Part shown: positions 1-7,476 of the stretch, in pieces | How positions within the stretch are numbered: the stretch's first letter is position 1 | How the letters are laid out: each line of letters opens with the position of its first letter | Source of the DNA: CAYZEZ01 sp964477295 | Lineage (GTDB): Bacteria > Bacteroidota > Bacteroidia > Bacteroidales > SM23-62 | Length of the DNA: 11,956 nt | Assembly: GCA_964477295.1 (NCBI GenBank) | Contig: CAYZEZ010000140.1 | Coordinates: 1-11,956 of the forward strand | Reading direction: 5' to 3' | Notes under the pieces: generated by a model | Seen by the model: the letters and a program-made list of their open reading frames with translations, nothing else | Told to the model about the DNA's origin: nothing | Databases searched by the model: none | Position numbers and translations under genes: made by a program

Positions 1-89
1 ATCACATCCTGTTGAAGAACAAGATGTTTGGAAGAAAGCTCTTCCAGCCTTGCCAGAAGATCTTTGTGATTGTCTGAACTTTCAGTCAT
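1..89 (-). CDS. N-terminus of an unidentified protein, cut by the window edge
   Basis: An ATG at 87-89 opens a frame that stays open to the left edge, giving 29 residues that begin MTESSDNHKDLLARLEELSS. The segment is charged, leucine-rich and likely helical or coiled-coil, as is common at the start of PAS or histidine-kinase proteins, but no domain is visible and I do not assign one. It starts 30 bp after the stop at 120-122 and lies on the same strand as that fragment and the HTH gene, so co-transcription is possible. No strong Shine-Dalgarno precedes it, which is usual in Bacteroidota. Confidence 0.45.
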   Translation of the reverse strand, partial: MTESSDNHKDLLARLEELSSKHLVLQQDV

Positions 90-119
90 GATTAGGAAAG
101 TTAATTGGGGGATTAATAA

Positions 120-442
120 TTATTCAAAATATCTGCTTACAAGCTGGACAAATAGCGTACTTCCTTTTAAAGTCCTCAGATTATAAAAGTATTGCCTGGC
201 AGAATCCTTCTCTTCCGATTTCAAACAGGCGGATACCAGAATATAATAAGCCAGTGCATGGTTCTCCTCATATAGGTTATCCAGTTGTTTTTAATGATTT
301 GCAGGTTGCTGGTTTCATGATTTGGATTATTATTACTTTGGTCAAAAGTATAACAGAATCTGTTGCGGCAAATGGCAGGTTTTACAAGAGGGATATTGTT
401 GTTTGCGATAATCAACGATAAAGGTATCGAATGGATATGGGA
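120..442 (-). pseudogene. Probable frameshifted or decayed gene, C-terminal part
   Basis: No intact gene fits here, but one minus frame is open from 290 to the TAA at 120-122. It encodes 56 residues with a convincing protein character (contains YEENHALAYYILVSACLKSE and ends LVSRYFE) and has no ATG or GTG start. A second minus frame is open from 442 to 221 and contains HETSNLQIIKN. The two meet at an A-run (288-294 on the minus strand), where one extra A would join them smoothly as ...NLQIIKKQLDNLYEEN. This suggests a homopolymer frameshift, either real or a sequencing error. The family is not recognised; the tail is helical and could be a TPR-like or regulatory C-terminus. How far the gene extends upstream is unclear. 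Confidence 0.35.
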
Positions 443-626
443 TTAGGTCTTTACCGGGAAAAATTACAAACACATTAAATATTTTTTGATTTTTAACAAA
501 TCCTGAAGGGATAATTGTGTCAGAATTGGGAATTCTGCAAAACTTTTGGGGAATCCTGCGAATGCATTGGCATGGCCGGACAACGGACCTTGTTCCCCTC
601 CGATTACCCGGGACGAGAAGCTTCAA
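443..626. other. Gap without an intact gene
   Basis: This is the upstream part of the roughly 530-bp gene-free stretch between the HTH gene and the left-edge gene. A minus-strand frame is open from 622 to a TAA at 464-466 (52 codons, containing GHANAFAGFPKSFAEFPI) with no start codon near its beginning. A different minus frame is open across most of the same bases. Neither can be confirmed as coding. I see no tRNA, no strong terminator and no clear promoter. Confidence 0.3.
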
Positions 627-1631
627 TCAATTCTCTAACCTGCTCTTCAACTTTTCTATCGACTGATAAAGTGTATTGAAGAAACGGCTACGTTCCTTAG
701 CTCCATAGAGGCTGATCATATTGGATTTCTTCAGCAATCCTTTCAAATAACTGCTGATATAGGTTGAGAAAAAATCATTGGTGGTAACAAGAAGGCTCAG
801 TACATTAAAGGTAAGATACACGATCTTTTTACCACTGCCGTTGACCAGGATGGTATTATCACTGAGCACAACCTCATTTTCATAAAACTGGTAGGAATTT
901 TCGATTCCTTCACAGGGCTGGCCATAAATAAACTTTAATCCTGCCTCCGCCTGTTTCTGTATATGCTGGATCCATTTCTCCACCTTATCTGCCAGGTTTA
1001 GCACATCGTCCTTCTTCTTAAAAAATCCCGACACCCAGTAATATTCAATCTGGCGGAGCATTATATTGAATGTATCGAGGTTCCAGATTTCTTTGGTTGG
1101 CACTTTGGTGGCGTACACAAGTGCTTGCTGTCCTATCTTAATCATCTCTGGATCAATATCATCCAGGCTGAACTGCTTATCTTCATGCTCAGGGAACTGG
1201 AAAAGGGTTTTTTCCCAGAAGAAAACCTTAAAGGCAGCAATTTCAGGAATCTGGAAATAGTGAAACACCGGAACATCTTTGGCTGCATAAATGATTTCGG
1301 GTTGATCCAGGCTGTTGATCATCTTAATGTCATGCAAAACCAGTCCCAACCAGTCCTTGACTTTGAAATTTTCACTGTCGAGGGAGACGCAATTAAAAAT
1401 GACATTCTGGCTTTTAACATTGAGGATTGAATCGAGAGAGAGGTTAAATTGGGTAGCGAGCTTATACAATTCCTCGAAAGTAATCTCTTTATCTCCCCGT
1501 ATGCGCCGGTATGCGCTGTCATAGCTAATGCCCAGCAAATCAGCAATTTCATGTACAAAAGAATGTGAAGGAGAAACTTTTTCTTTGATCTGTTCAAAGA
1601 TGGAATGTTGAATCTGTTGTATTTGCTCCAT
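627..1631 (-). CDS. HTH (XRE/BetR-like) transcriptional regulator, Bacteroidota type
   Basis: This 334-residue protein is a probable DNA-binding regulator. Residues about 22-72 form a helix-turn-helix: a recognition-helix segment around GISYDSAYRRIRGDKEITF is followed by FEELYKLATQFNLSLDSIL, as in XRE or BetR-like domains. The remaining 260 or so residues are a mixed helical region without a recognised ligand domain. This architecture, a short N-terminal HTH plus a long uncharacterised C-terminal part, recurs in Bacteroidota regulators. The start is the ATG at 1629-1631, with AT-rich sequence and no clear Shine-Dalgarno upstream. The target genes are unknown. The SBF transporter upstream on the same strand is 112 bp away, so co-transcription is possible but not shown. 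A +1 reading of the last codons would also look protein-like (ending VRELIEASRPG), so the exact C-terminus is slightly uncertain. Confidence 0.8.
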   Translation of the reverse strand: MEQIQQIQHSIFEQIKEKVSPSHSFVHEIADLLGISYDSAYRRIRGDKEITFEELYKLATQFNLSLDSILNVKSQNVIFNCVSLDSENFKVKDWLGLVLHDIKMINSLDQPEIIYAAKDVPVFHYFQIPEIAAFKVFFWEKTLFQFPEHEDKQFSLDDIDPEMIKIGQQALVYATKVPTKEIWNLDTFNIMLRQIEYYWVSGFFKKKDDVLNLADKVEKWIQHIQKQAEAGLKFIYGQPCEGIENSYQFYENEVVLSDNTILVNGSGKKIVYLTFNVLSLLVTTNDFFSTYISSYLKGLLKKSNMISLYGAKERSRFFNTLYQSIEKLKSRLEN

Positions 1632-1743
1632 AGGTTAAAATTAGGCAATCGGAATAATATAATCAATGGGGGACTAACTTATTTTATGGCAGCATTTAAC
1701 GTTATTACTATTGCCGGGGAATGGCTAACCTGGTAAACGGTGG

Positions 1744-2610
1744 TTAAAGGTACCTCTTCGCAATGTATCCAAACAACCATGTGGAGAAGAATGAGAACGA
1801 TCCATAAACAACTGCCACCAGGGCCATATTGTAATTGTTGAGCAAACTACCGGCTACCAGAATGGCCAGGGCACTGTTCTGTAATCCAACCTCTACGGCT
1901 ATTGTGACTTTATTTATATTGCTGAGACCAAACCATCCCGAAAAGTAAAATCCGGCAAACATCGACAGGATATTAAGTCCCAGGGTAAATGGAATCAGGA
2001 ACATAAATGATTCAATATCCCTTGAACTGCCATCCTGTTCAAGGAAAATTACACCTGCATATACTGCAAGCAGCAGGACTGGCAATATATATCTGAGCGG
2101 TTTATCAGCTCTTTTTGCATATCCGGGTTTAAAATGCCGGATGATTATTCCTATGGCTGCCGGTACGATTGTCAATATGAAGATATTAAGTACGGTATTT
2201 CCTATGGGCATATGGATCCTTGTTTCCTGGTCCATGAAAATAATCATAGCCAGCCTGACAATAACAGGTATCTTAATTGTAGTTATCAGTCCGTGAACAA
2301 TTGTAATGGAGAGTGACAGCGCCACATTGGCCCGAAGCATATAGTTGACAAGATTTGAGGTGGCACCGCCCGGACAAATAGCAATGATTACCAGGCCAAC
2401 AGCATATTCGGGATCAAGCTTTGTGACAAAGGCAATTCCAAAAGCGATCAGGGGAAGCAAAATCATCTGGCTTAACAGGCCTATGAGGATATTTTTCGGT
2501 AGGATTATTATATTTTTTATATCCTGGAAGGTAATCGATAATCCCAGTCCCAGCGTGATGATGGCTAAAGTTAATGGGAGAAAAATATCTGAAAACAGAT
2601 CTGCTGTCAT
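1744..2610 (-). CDS. Bile acid:sodium symporter family (SBF/BASS) transporter
   Basis: This is a polytopic inner-membrane protein of about 288 residues with roughly nine or ten hydrophobic segments. It is a sodium-coupled secondary transporter of the bile acid:Na+ symporter family (TC 2.A.28). Two hallmark motifs are present: CPGGATSN at about residues 79-86, and VEVGLQNSALA at about 239-249, whose Glu (240) and Gln (244) correspond to Na+-binding residues in structurally studied family members. The length is normal for the family. I place the start at the ATG at 2608-2610; a TTG three codons upstream (2619) is possible. The substrate cannot be read from sequence: bacterial members carry various organic anions, so bile acid is only the family name. 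It stands alone, 106 bp after the receiver gene. Confidence 0.9.
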   Translation of the reverse strand: MTADLFSDIFLPLTLAIITLGLGLSITFQDIKNIIILPKNILIGLLSQMILLPLIAFGIAFVTKLDPEYAVGLVIIAICPGGATSNLVNYMLRANVALSLSITIVHGLITTIKIPVIVRLAMIIFMDQETRIHMPIGNTVLNIFILTIVPAAIGIIIRHFKPGYAKRADKPLRYILPVLLLAVYAGVIFLEQDGSSRDIESFMFLIPFTLGLNILSMFAGFYFSGWFGLSNINKVTIAVEVGLQNSALAILVAGSLLNNYNMALVAVVYGSFSFFSTWLFGYIAKRYL

Positions 2611-2715
2611 TGCCGGCAAATATCGGCAAAGATAGGAAAAAGAGCATAAGGTCTGAAATAATTAAGGTTTGTCCTGCTCCTCAGGATTCACCAATAAAAT
2701 TCAGAATGGATTCTT

Positions 2716-3129
2716 TCACAGGTACGTGGCCAGGGTTTTAATAACCAGATCCGGGATAATCGGTTTTGTGATAACCCTGGAACAGCCAGCTTCGATAATT
2801 CTCTGCTCATTATATTCCATTCTAAAAGCGGTTTGGGCAATAATTGGCAAGTCTTTTCTGAATTTTTTAATATCCCTTGTTGCTTCGATTCCATTTTTTT
2901 CCGGCATCTGTATGTCCATCAACACCAGGTTGATGTTTTTATGTTCAAAACAAATTGATACGGCTTCCATACCGTTTTTTGCCCAGATCAATTTGGCCCG
3001 GGTATCTGTTAGAATGGCTTCAAGAAGAATAAAATTGGTATGAATATCATCCGCAATCAGGATCGTTTTATCTGACCAATTGATATCTTTACTCATTTCT
3101 TTGTAACTTATAAATGTTGATACTTCCAT
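2716..3129 (-). CDS. Stand-alone CheY-like response regulator receiver
   Basis: This 137-residue single receiver domain has no output domain. All phosphorylation residues are present: acidic pair D27-D28 (ILIADD), phospho-acceptor D72 in LVLMDIQMPEKNG, T100 (AQTAF) and K122 (TKP). The sequence style resembles the receiver at the C-terminus of hybrid histidine kinases, so it probably takes phosphate from a kinase encoded elsewhere. The start is the ATG at 3127-3129; an internal ATG (3094-3096), just before SKDINWSDKTILIADD, would give a compact 126-residue domain and may be the true start. It begins 9 bp after the stop of the upstream gene, so the two are almost certainly one operon. No kinase gene is visible in the window. 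Confidence 0.9.
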   Translation of the reverse strand: MEVSTFISYKEMSKDINWSDKTILIADDIHTNFILLEAILTDTRAKLIWAKNGMEAVSICFEHKNINLVLMDIQMPEKNGIEATRDIKKFRKDLPIIAQTAFRMEYNEQRIIEAGCSRVITKPIIPDLVIKTLATYL

Positions 3130-3138
3130 AAAGGATTA

Positions 3139-3624
3139 TTAAACGATTTTTAATTTATTATTGTTTTTCGCGGAAGAAAGATTATTTACGTTTTTCTTAT
3201 TAATCTTTTGATCAACCTGGTCTGCATCCCGGCAGCTGCCGGGAGCAATAATTTCAAGGTGTTCCTTAACCAGTCCGGCCTGTCTGTAGGATAAGTAAGA
3301 TGCCAGGTTCTGATACTTTCTGACAGCTTGTAAAAGTTTTTCAACCTGATCCCCAACCTCACGCAGGCTGTTAGCATGGTACATCAGCTTCTCAATTGAT
3401 CCCGGATCAGCGATCCCTGACAGCAATCCTTCATGGTTTGCAGCAACCTTCAGGACTTTCCTGACAAATTCTTCGATAAAGGGAGAATTTGTATATCCGG
3501 AATAAGGAATCAATGCCGGTTTATCCGGGATGAGTGATTTCATGCTCCGGATCATATCCAGCATGAGTTTCCTCGTTCCCGGATCAAGTTCTATGCAACG
3601 GTTAAAGGGCGTTAGATCTTCCAT
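3139..3624 (-). CDS. Hypothetical helical protein, operon partner of the receiver
   Basis: This is a 161-residue cytoplasmic protein without signal peptide or membrane segment, and I do not recognise the family. It is predicted mostly helical: a long amphipathic stretch runs from about residue 50 (FIEEFVRKVLKV) to 125, and the tail is Lys/Asn-rich and likely disordered. I checked for a histidine phosphotransfer motif, because such a partner would suit the receiver next door. The only candidate, YHANSLREVG at about 82-91, lacks the usual HxLKG pattern. The start is the ATG at 3622-3624. It shares an operon with the receiver (9-bp gap) and lies downstream of the GG-peptide gene and the inverted repeat at 3656-3694, so it may be transcribed from the peptide promoter. 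Confidence 0.7.
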   Translation of the reverse strand: MEDLTPFNRCIELDPGTRKLMLDMIRSMKSLIPDKPALIPYSGYTNSPFIEEFVRKVLKVAANHEGLLSGIADPGSIEKLMYHANSLREVGDQVEKLLQAVRKYQNLASYLSYRQAGLVKEHLEIIAPGSCRDADQVDQKINKKNVNNLSSAKNNNKLKIV

Positions 3625-3655
3625 GGCATGGAAAATGATGTTTTCACAGGAAGAA

Positions 3656-3694
3656 TGTAACCCGGTTATTAAAGATTTTTTTTACCGGGTTACA
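3656..3694. repeat. Perfect 11-bp inverted repeat (stem-loop) after the peptide gene
   Basis: The arms TGTAACCCGGT (3656-3666) and ACCGGGTTACA (3684-3694) are exact reverse complements, with a 17-base loop containing a run of eight T on the plus strand. In the minus-strand transcript the hairpin begins 18 nt after the peptide stop codon and ends 31 nt before the start of the 161-residue protein. There is no U-tract directly after the stem on either strand, so it is not a classical terminator. A partial terminator, attenuator or mRNA-stabilising hairpin between a strongly expressed peptide gene and weaker downstream genes would fit. Confidence 0.6.
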
Positions 3695-3712
3695 TCCGGT
3701 GTTCCTTTTTAT

Positions 3713-3844
3713 TCATTTTCCTTGTGGGTCACCTCCTGGATCTTGAGGGGGAGGGGGAGAATCTCCACCACGAATGGAGCTCATTAATTCCTGCGACAAT
3801 TCTGATTCATTGAATTTGTTTAATAGATCTTTTCTTGCTTTCAT
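3713..3844 (-). CDS. Double-glycine leader peptide, putative natural-product-like precursor
   Basis: This 43-codon ORF is easily missed because of its size. It starts at the ATG at 3842-3844 and ends with TGA at 3713-3715. The product has a charged helical leader (MKARKDLLNK...ESELSQELMSS), then the motif IRGG at residues 24-27, then a 16-residue tail DSPPPPQDPGGDPQGK. A leader with Leu and Glu residues ending in GG, followed by a short low-complexity tail, matches the general plan of Bacteroidota GG-type precursor peptides, in which a C39-type exporter cuts after GG. The tail has no Cys, Thr or aromatic residues and one Ser, which argues against a lanthipeptide. No C39 transporter or modifying enzyme lies in the window. 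It faces away from the TPR-CHAT gene and could be its partner or signal. Coding status is inferred from this architecture alone. Confidence 0.55.
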   Translation of the reverse strand: MKARKDLLNKFNESELSQELMSSIRGGDSPPPPQDPGGDPQGK

Positions 3845-3997
3845 GATAAATGCATTTTTAGAATTTTCCTACTCTTTTTTAGCTTTTCGGATACCGCTGT
3901 TTGATATGTCCTTCTGTAAATACATGCCAGTTTTTTATAAAAGTGGCCGTTTGATGTGGGACTTTTTTTACTAGCGGTTGATTAATTGACAGAAAAT

Positions 3998-4015
3998 GAG
4001 GATCTTATGATCCTT
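3998..4015. repeat. Short palindrome upstream of the CHAT gene
   Basis: AGGATC (3999-4004) and GATCCT (4009-4014) form a perfect 6-bp stem around a 4-base spacer, with a G-T pair outside. It could be a protein-binding palindrome. The octamer TGAGGATC, whose last six bases make the left arm, recurs at 4076-4083. Confidence 0.4.
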
Positions 4016-4051
4016 ATAAATATTAATTCTAAATAATTTCTATTGATATTA

Positions 4052-4083
4052 GATCCTGCAGGTGCGGTAAATGCCTGAGGATC
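4052..4083. repeat. Imperfect hairpin upstream of the CHAT gene
   Basis: GATCC (4052-4056) plus CAGG (4059-4062) pair with CCTG (4074-4077) plus GGATC (4079-4083) around an 11-base loop, with a 2-versus-1 base internal bulge. It shares the GGATC/GATCC half-sites with the palindrome at 3998-4015. It lies about 90 bp before the CHAT start codon and could be an operator or a 5'-leader RNA structure. Confidence 0.4.
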
Positions 4084-4170
4084 CTTAATTTAAAGTTAGT
4101 TTGAAGCAATAAGGCGCCAACTGATATCTTTTTCCTAATTTTACCGGGCTGCCGACCTATCATTTTACCA

Positions 4171-7100
4171 GTGATTAAAAAGTTACTCATATTATTCCTG
4201 TTCTTCCCGGTACAAATACTTCAAGCCCTTGATACGGATTCCATTCATGCCGGGCAATATCTCCAAAGGGCCCAATCACTGTATGAAATGAATCAATACG
4301 ACAGCCTGGAATTGTATTATTCTGAAGCATATGTTTTTTTTCATTCACATGATCCGGTGAAGGCATCCCTCTGTTTGCTTGGACTTGCAGAGTATTTCAG
4401 GATTATGGGAAAATTTGACGCCGTGAGTACATATTTAGAAAAATATAGTGTATATGCGGAGGAACACAGTATGCGGGAACCTTACCTGTTGGCTGAATAT
4501 CACTATATAAAAGGAAAGTTGTACTATGATAAGGCGCAGCCTGGAAAGGCAATACCTGAAATCGCAGAAGCAGCTGAGATAGCCGAAAAAAATTCTGACC
4601 GGGGTAATAAACTGGCCCGTTACCTCAATATGCTTGGAACAGTATACAACAAAAGGAATAATATTGACAGTGCAGAGATCATGTTCAATTTGTCCTTTAA
4701 GGAAATTCAGCGCTCCGGACAGGATCTTGCAATTGAAAAATCTTGGTATTATGAGAACATTGGTAAGATCTATGAAAAAAAAGGCCAGTATGACAAGGTC
4801 CTTGAAAATTATTTTGAGAGCATTGAAATTAAAAAAGCGTTGCATGGAGAATTCTCTACTGAGATTGCCAGTACCTATTTAAATATTGCATCGTTTTACA
4901 TATTAATGGCACAACAGGATTCTGCAAACAAATACCTGGAAAAAGCACAGGAGATAATTGAATATAATCCGGAGGTAACGGCAAATTACTCCGGGAGATT
5001 ATATACATGCAGGGGAACCATACAATACTATTCGGGAAATTATGTTGAGGCGCTCAAGGAATACCAGGCGGCTTTGCAATCCGCACTCAACAGCCTCGGC
5101 AAAAACAATGGCTGGTTACATGTTTATTATAACAATATCGGGTCATGTGAATATGTTCTTGGAAATTACCAGGAAGCCCTGTTGAATTATTCAGAGGGAC
5201 TAAAACTGGCAAGCCGGCTCCATCCGTCTGAACAGGTACAGAGCTACCATTACCTGGCGAGAACATATGCGAAGCTGGGAAATATCAAAAAGGCTCAGGA
5301 GTATTATAACAGGTTAATTGCCAGCCGGCAAAAATACTTTGGTGAGAATGATGTTTTACTAGCTGCCGACAAAGAGGCATACGGAGATTACCTTTACGAT
5401 CTTGGTCAGGCGGAAGCCGCCATTCATCAATATCGGGAGGCACTGGGGATCCGATGGCATCATTTTGGAGAGAAGCATCAATTAACATCCCAGGTTCTAT
5501 TGGACATTGGGGATCTCTATATCAAAGAAAACCAGCCCGATAGTGCGCTTAAGTACCTGCAGCAGGCGTTAATAGCTGCTTCCGGCGACTTCAATCAGGC
5601 TGATATCAGTTCTAACCCGGATTTATCTGAAATAAAATATCACCTGGAAGTACTCAAGGCGTTAAAATTAAAAGCTTTGGCTTTAAACCGGTTGTCAGGT
5701 TCGGATACCCTTCGTGTAGAAAAAATTTTAAAACTCTCAAATTCAGTGGAATGTCTTGAATTGGCTGTTGAAGTGATTCATTATATGAACACTTCCTGGA
5801 TATCGGAAGAGAGCAGGCTTTACCTCTCAGATCATGAACGGGAGACTTTTCTTACCATGGTGGATATCTTAATTAAGATATACAATTATACGGGTGATGA
5901 TCAGTTTTTATCGAAGGCCTACAGGGCTGTTGAACAGGTAAAATACGCCACTTTGCTTTCACTTATTAAAGATCAGAGTGCATTGCAGGTAGGAAATGTT
6001 CCCAGGGGATTGCAAACCAGGGAGCGGGAGATGAAAGACCAGATCTCCTTGTACGGCAAGCTGATTCATGATGAAATGCAAACGGGTAATCCTGACTCGC
6101 TCAAAATGCTGACCTGGAACCAGCGGTTGTATGAATTAAACAACCAGCGGAGGGACCTTATCCGGTTGCTCGAAAGGCGCTATCCGGATTATTACCGTTT
6201 GAAATACGACAATATTACCATGGATGCCGATGATGTACAAAGAAAAATCAGGGATGATGAGGTGCTCGTTGAATATCTTTTAAGGGATACCCTGTTACAG
6301 GTTTTTACAATTGATCCATCCGGTATGGATTATTATCACTTTGATCTGACTGAAGATTTTTATACCGACCTGCAGATGGTACTGGCATATATTAAACAGG
6401 ATTATTATGAGAATTCCAATGGGCCAGGTCTTGAATTTTGTTCGGCCGCTAACCGATTATACAACATTCTGCTTAAAGGAATTAACATTGAACCTGAACG
6501 AAACATTATCATTGTTCCCGATGGCCTGCTGGCTTACCTCCCGTTCGATGTATTATTAACCGGGGAAGTACTGTCACGGGATTTTTTATATAAAGAACTG
6601 CCCTATTTATTGAAAAGCAACCCAGTCAGGTATGCTTATTCGGCAACTCTCATGTTCCAGGCCAAACGCTGGGCTAACAGGGCTAGGAAAAACTTAATTG
6701 CTTTCGCTCCTTCAGCTATAAATAATGATTCGCTCCTCCAGGTTGGTACAGTCAGAGAGACTCCTGTCAACAGGAAGGACATTATTCCTCTTAAATATTC
6801 GGGAACCGAGGTAAGGTCAATAAAAAACATACTCGGAGGGGATTTGATGCTTGGCCCGGAAGCAAATGAAGGTTCATTCAAGGAGCTCGCTTATCGTTAC
6901 CGGGTAATTCATCTCGCCATGCATTCTTTCATTGATGATACGGATCCGTTGTACACAAAACTGATTTTTGCTGAAGATAGCCTGGAAGAACAGGACGGAT
7001 TCCTGAATGTGTATGAGATTTATGGTTTGAACCTGAATGCAGAAATGGTGGTGCTGAGCGGGTGTAATTCAGGCTCTGGGATTTTGCATCAGGGAGAAGG

Positions 7101-7476
7101 CATTATGAGCCTGGCAAGAGCATTTTATTATTGCGGTGTACCAAATATTGTAATGACCCTCTGGACCGTTTATGATGAGTCGGCAGCACTTTTAATGACT
7201 GAATTTTATAAAGACCTGGTTAAGGGAAGAACAACAGGAACTGCTTTATGGAATGCCAAACTTAACTTTATTGAAAACGCGGAACCCATCCATCAGCATC
7301 CTTATTTCTGGTCAGGATTTGTTATTATTGGTAATGATGACGCAGTATTCAAGCCCAGGGCCGTTAAATTCGTATTCCTTGGCCTGCTGCTTGTCATTGC
7401 CATACTGGGAATCATTTATAAGAACAGGTTATCAAAAAGGAAAGGTCTGAATAGGGAAGGGCTACAAGCTTTTTAG
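4171..7476 (+). CDS. Secreted, membrane-anchored TPR-CHAT protease-like protein
   Basis: This 1101-residue protein combines TPRs with a CHAT (caspase-HetF associated with TPRs) domain. Residues 1-19 are a signal peptide (MIKKLLILFLFF..., likely cut after LQA), which supports the GTG start. About nine or ten TPRs fill residues 30-475, for example NIGSCEYVLGNYQEALLNYS. A helical linker follows to about 740. CHAT spans about 750-1050, opening with IIIVPDGLLAYLPFDVLL. The catalytic dyad looks intact: H918 in VIHLAMHS and C965 in VVLSGCNSG, followed by GEGIMSLARAFYYCGVPNIV and LWTVYDES. A transmembrane helix at about 1067-1083 precedes a basic tail. The predicted topology is TPR and CHAT in the periplasm, tail in the cytoplasm. 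CHAT domains are caspase-like cysteine proteases, and the TPRs would sense or hold partners. The 3' end overlaps by 15 bp the convergent membrane-TPR gene of the sigma pair, its likely functional partners. The substrate is unknown. Confidence 0.9.
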   Translation: MIKKLLILFLFFPVQILQALDTDSIHAGQYLQRAQSLYEMNQYDSLELYYSEAYVFFHSHDPVKASLCLLGLAEYFRIMGKFDAVSTYLEKYSVYAEEHSMREPYLLAEYHYIKGKLYYDKAQPGKAIPEIAEAAEIAEKNSDRGNKLARYLNMLGTVYNKRNNIDSAEIMFNLSFKEIQRSGQDLAIEKSWYYENIGKIYEKKGQYDKVLENYFESIEIKKALHGEFSTEIASTYLNIASFYILMAQQDSANKYLEKAQEIIEYNPEVTANYSGRLYTCRGTIQYYSGNYVEALKEYQAALQSALNSLGKNNGWLHVYYNNIGSCEYVLGNYQEALLNYSEGLKLASRLHPSEQVQSYHYLARTYAKLGNIKKAQEYYNRLIASRQKYFGENDVLLAADKEAYGDYLYDLGQAEAAIHQYREALGIRWHHFGEKHQLTSQVLLDIGDLYIKENQPDSALKYLQQALIAASGDFNQADISSNPDLSEIKYHLEVLKALKLKALALNRLSGSDTLRVEKILKLSNSVECLELAVEVIHYMNTSWISEESRLYLSDHERETFLTMVDILIKIYNYTGDDQFLSKAYRAVEQVKYATLLSLIKDQSALQVGNVPRGLQTREREMKDQISLYGKLIHDEMQTGNPDSLKMLTWNQRLYELNNQRRDLIRLLERRYPDYYRLKYDNITMDADDVQRKIRDDEVLVEYLLRDTLLQVFTIDPSGMDYYHFDLTEDFYTDLQMVLAYIKQDYYENSNGPGLEFCSAANRLYNILLKGINIEPERNIIIVPDGLLAYLPFDVLLTGEVLSRDFLYKELPYLLKSNPVRYAYSATLMFQAKRWANRARKNLIAFAPSAINNDSLLQVGTVRETPVNRKDIIPLKYSGTEVRSIKNILGGDLMLGPEANEGSFKELAYRYRVIHLAMHSFIDDTDPLYTKLIFAEDSLEEQDGFLNVYEIYGLNLNAEMVVLSGCNSGSGILHQGEGIMSLARAFYYCGVPNIVMTLWTVYDESAALLMTEFYKDLVKGRTTGTALWNAKLNFIENAEPIHQHPYFWSGFVIIGNDDAVFKPRAVKFVFLGLLLVIAILGIIYKNRLSKRKGLNREGLQAF

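Larger units (their letters stand above)
3845..4170. promoter_or_regulatory. Divergent intergenic region between peptide and CHAT genes
   Basis: These 326 bp separate the divergently transcribed peptide gene and TPR-CHAT gene, so both promoters should lie here. Apart from the two GGATC-type inverted repeats described separately, the region is AT-rich. A weak match to the Bacteroidota -7 element (TAnnTTTG) is TTAGTTTG at about 4105-4112 on the plus strand, without a clear -33 TTTG. No convincing further gene is present: an 18-codon minus-strand ORF around 3873-3929 has no recognisable features. Confidence 0.4.

Noticed and set aside
342..626. 94-residue minus-strand ORF following the HTH gene
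   Set aside because: It starts with a TTG directly after the HTH stop, has an Arg/Pro/Cys-rich composition unlike its neighbours, and overlaps a competing frame that looks equally protein-like. It is treated as part of an uncertain, possibly decayed region.
3139..3624. Histidine phosphotransfer (HPt) protein partnering the receiver
   Set aside because: It is helical and next to a receiver, but the only His in a suitable helix is in YHANSLREVG, which does not match the HxLKGxS pattern, so the call is not supported.
3713..3844. Lanthipeptide precursor
   Set aside because: The part after GG has no Cys and only one Ser, so no lanthionine ring can form, and no modifying enzyme gene is in the window.
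3873..3929. Minus-strand 18-codon ORF just upstream of the peptide gene
   Set aside because: Too short, with no leader or export feature and no ribosome binding site; chance is the simpler explanation.
3774..3974. Plus-strand 66-residue ORF beginning MELINSCDNS
   Set aside because: It lies antisense to the GG-peptide gene, is rich in Phe and Cys as expected of a shadow frame, and has no recognisable feature.
4435..4845. 136-residue minus-strand ORF inside the CHAT gene
   Set aside because: It lies antisense within the TPR region, whose frame is clearly coding, and its Phe/Ile-rich sequence is what antisense TPR DNA produces.
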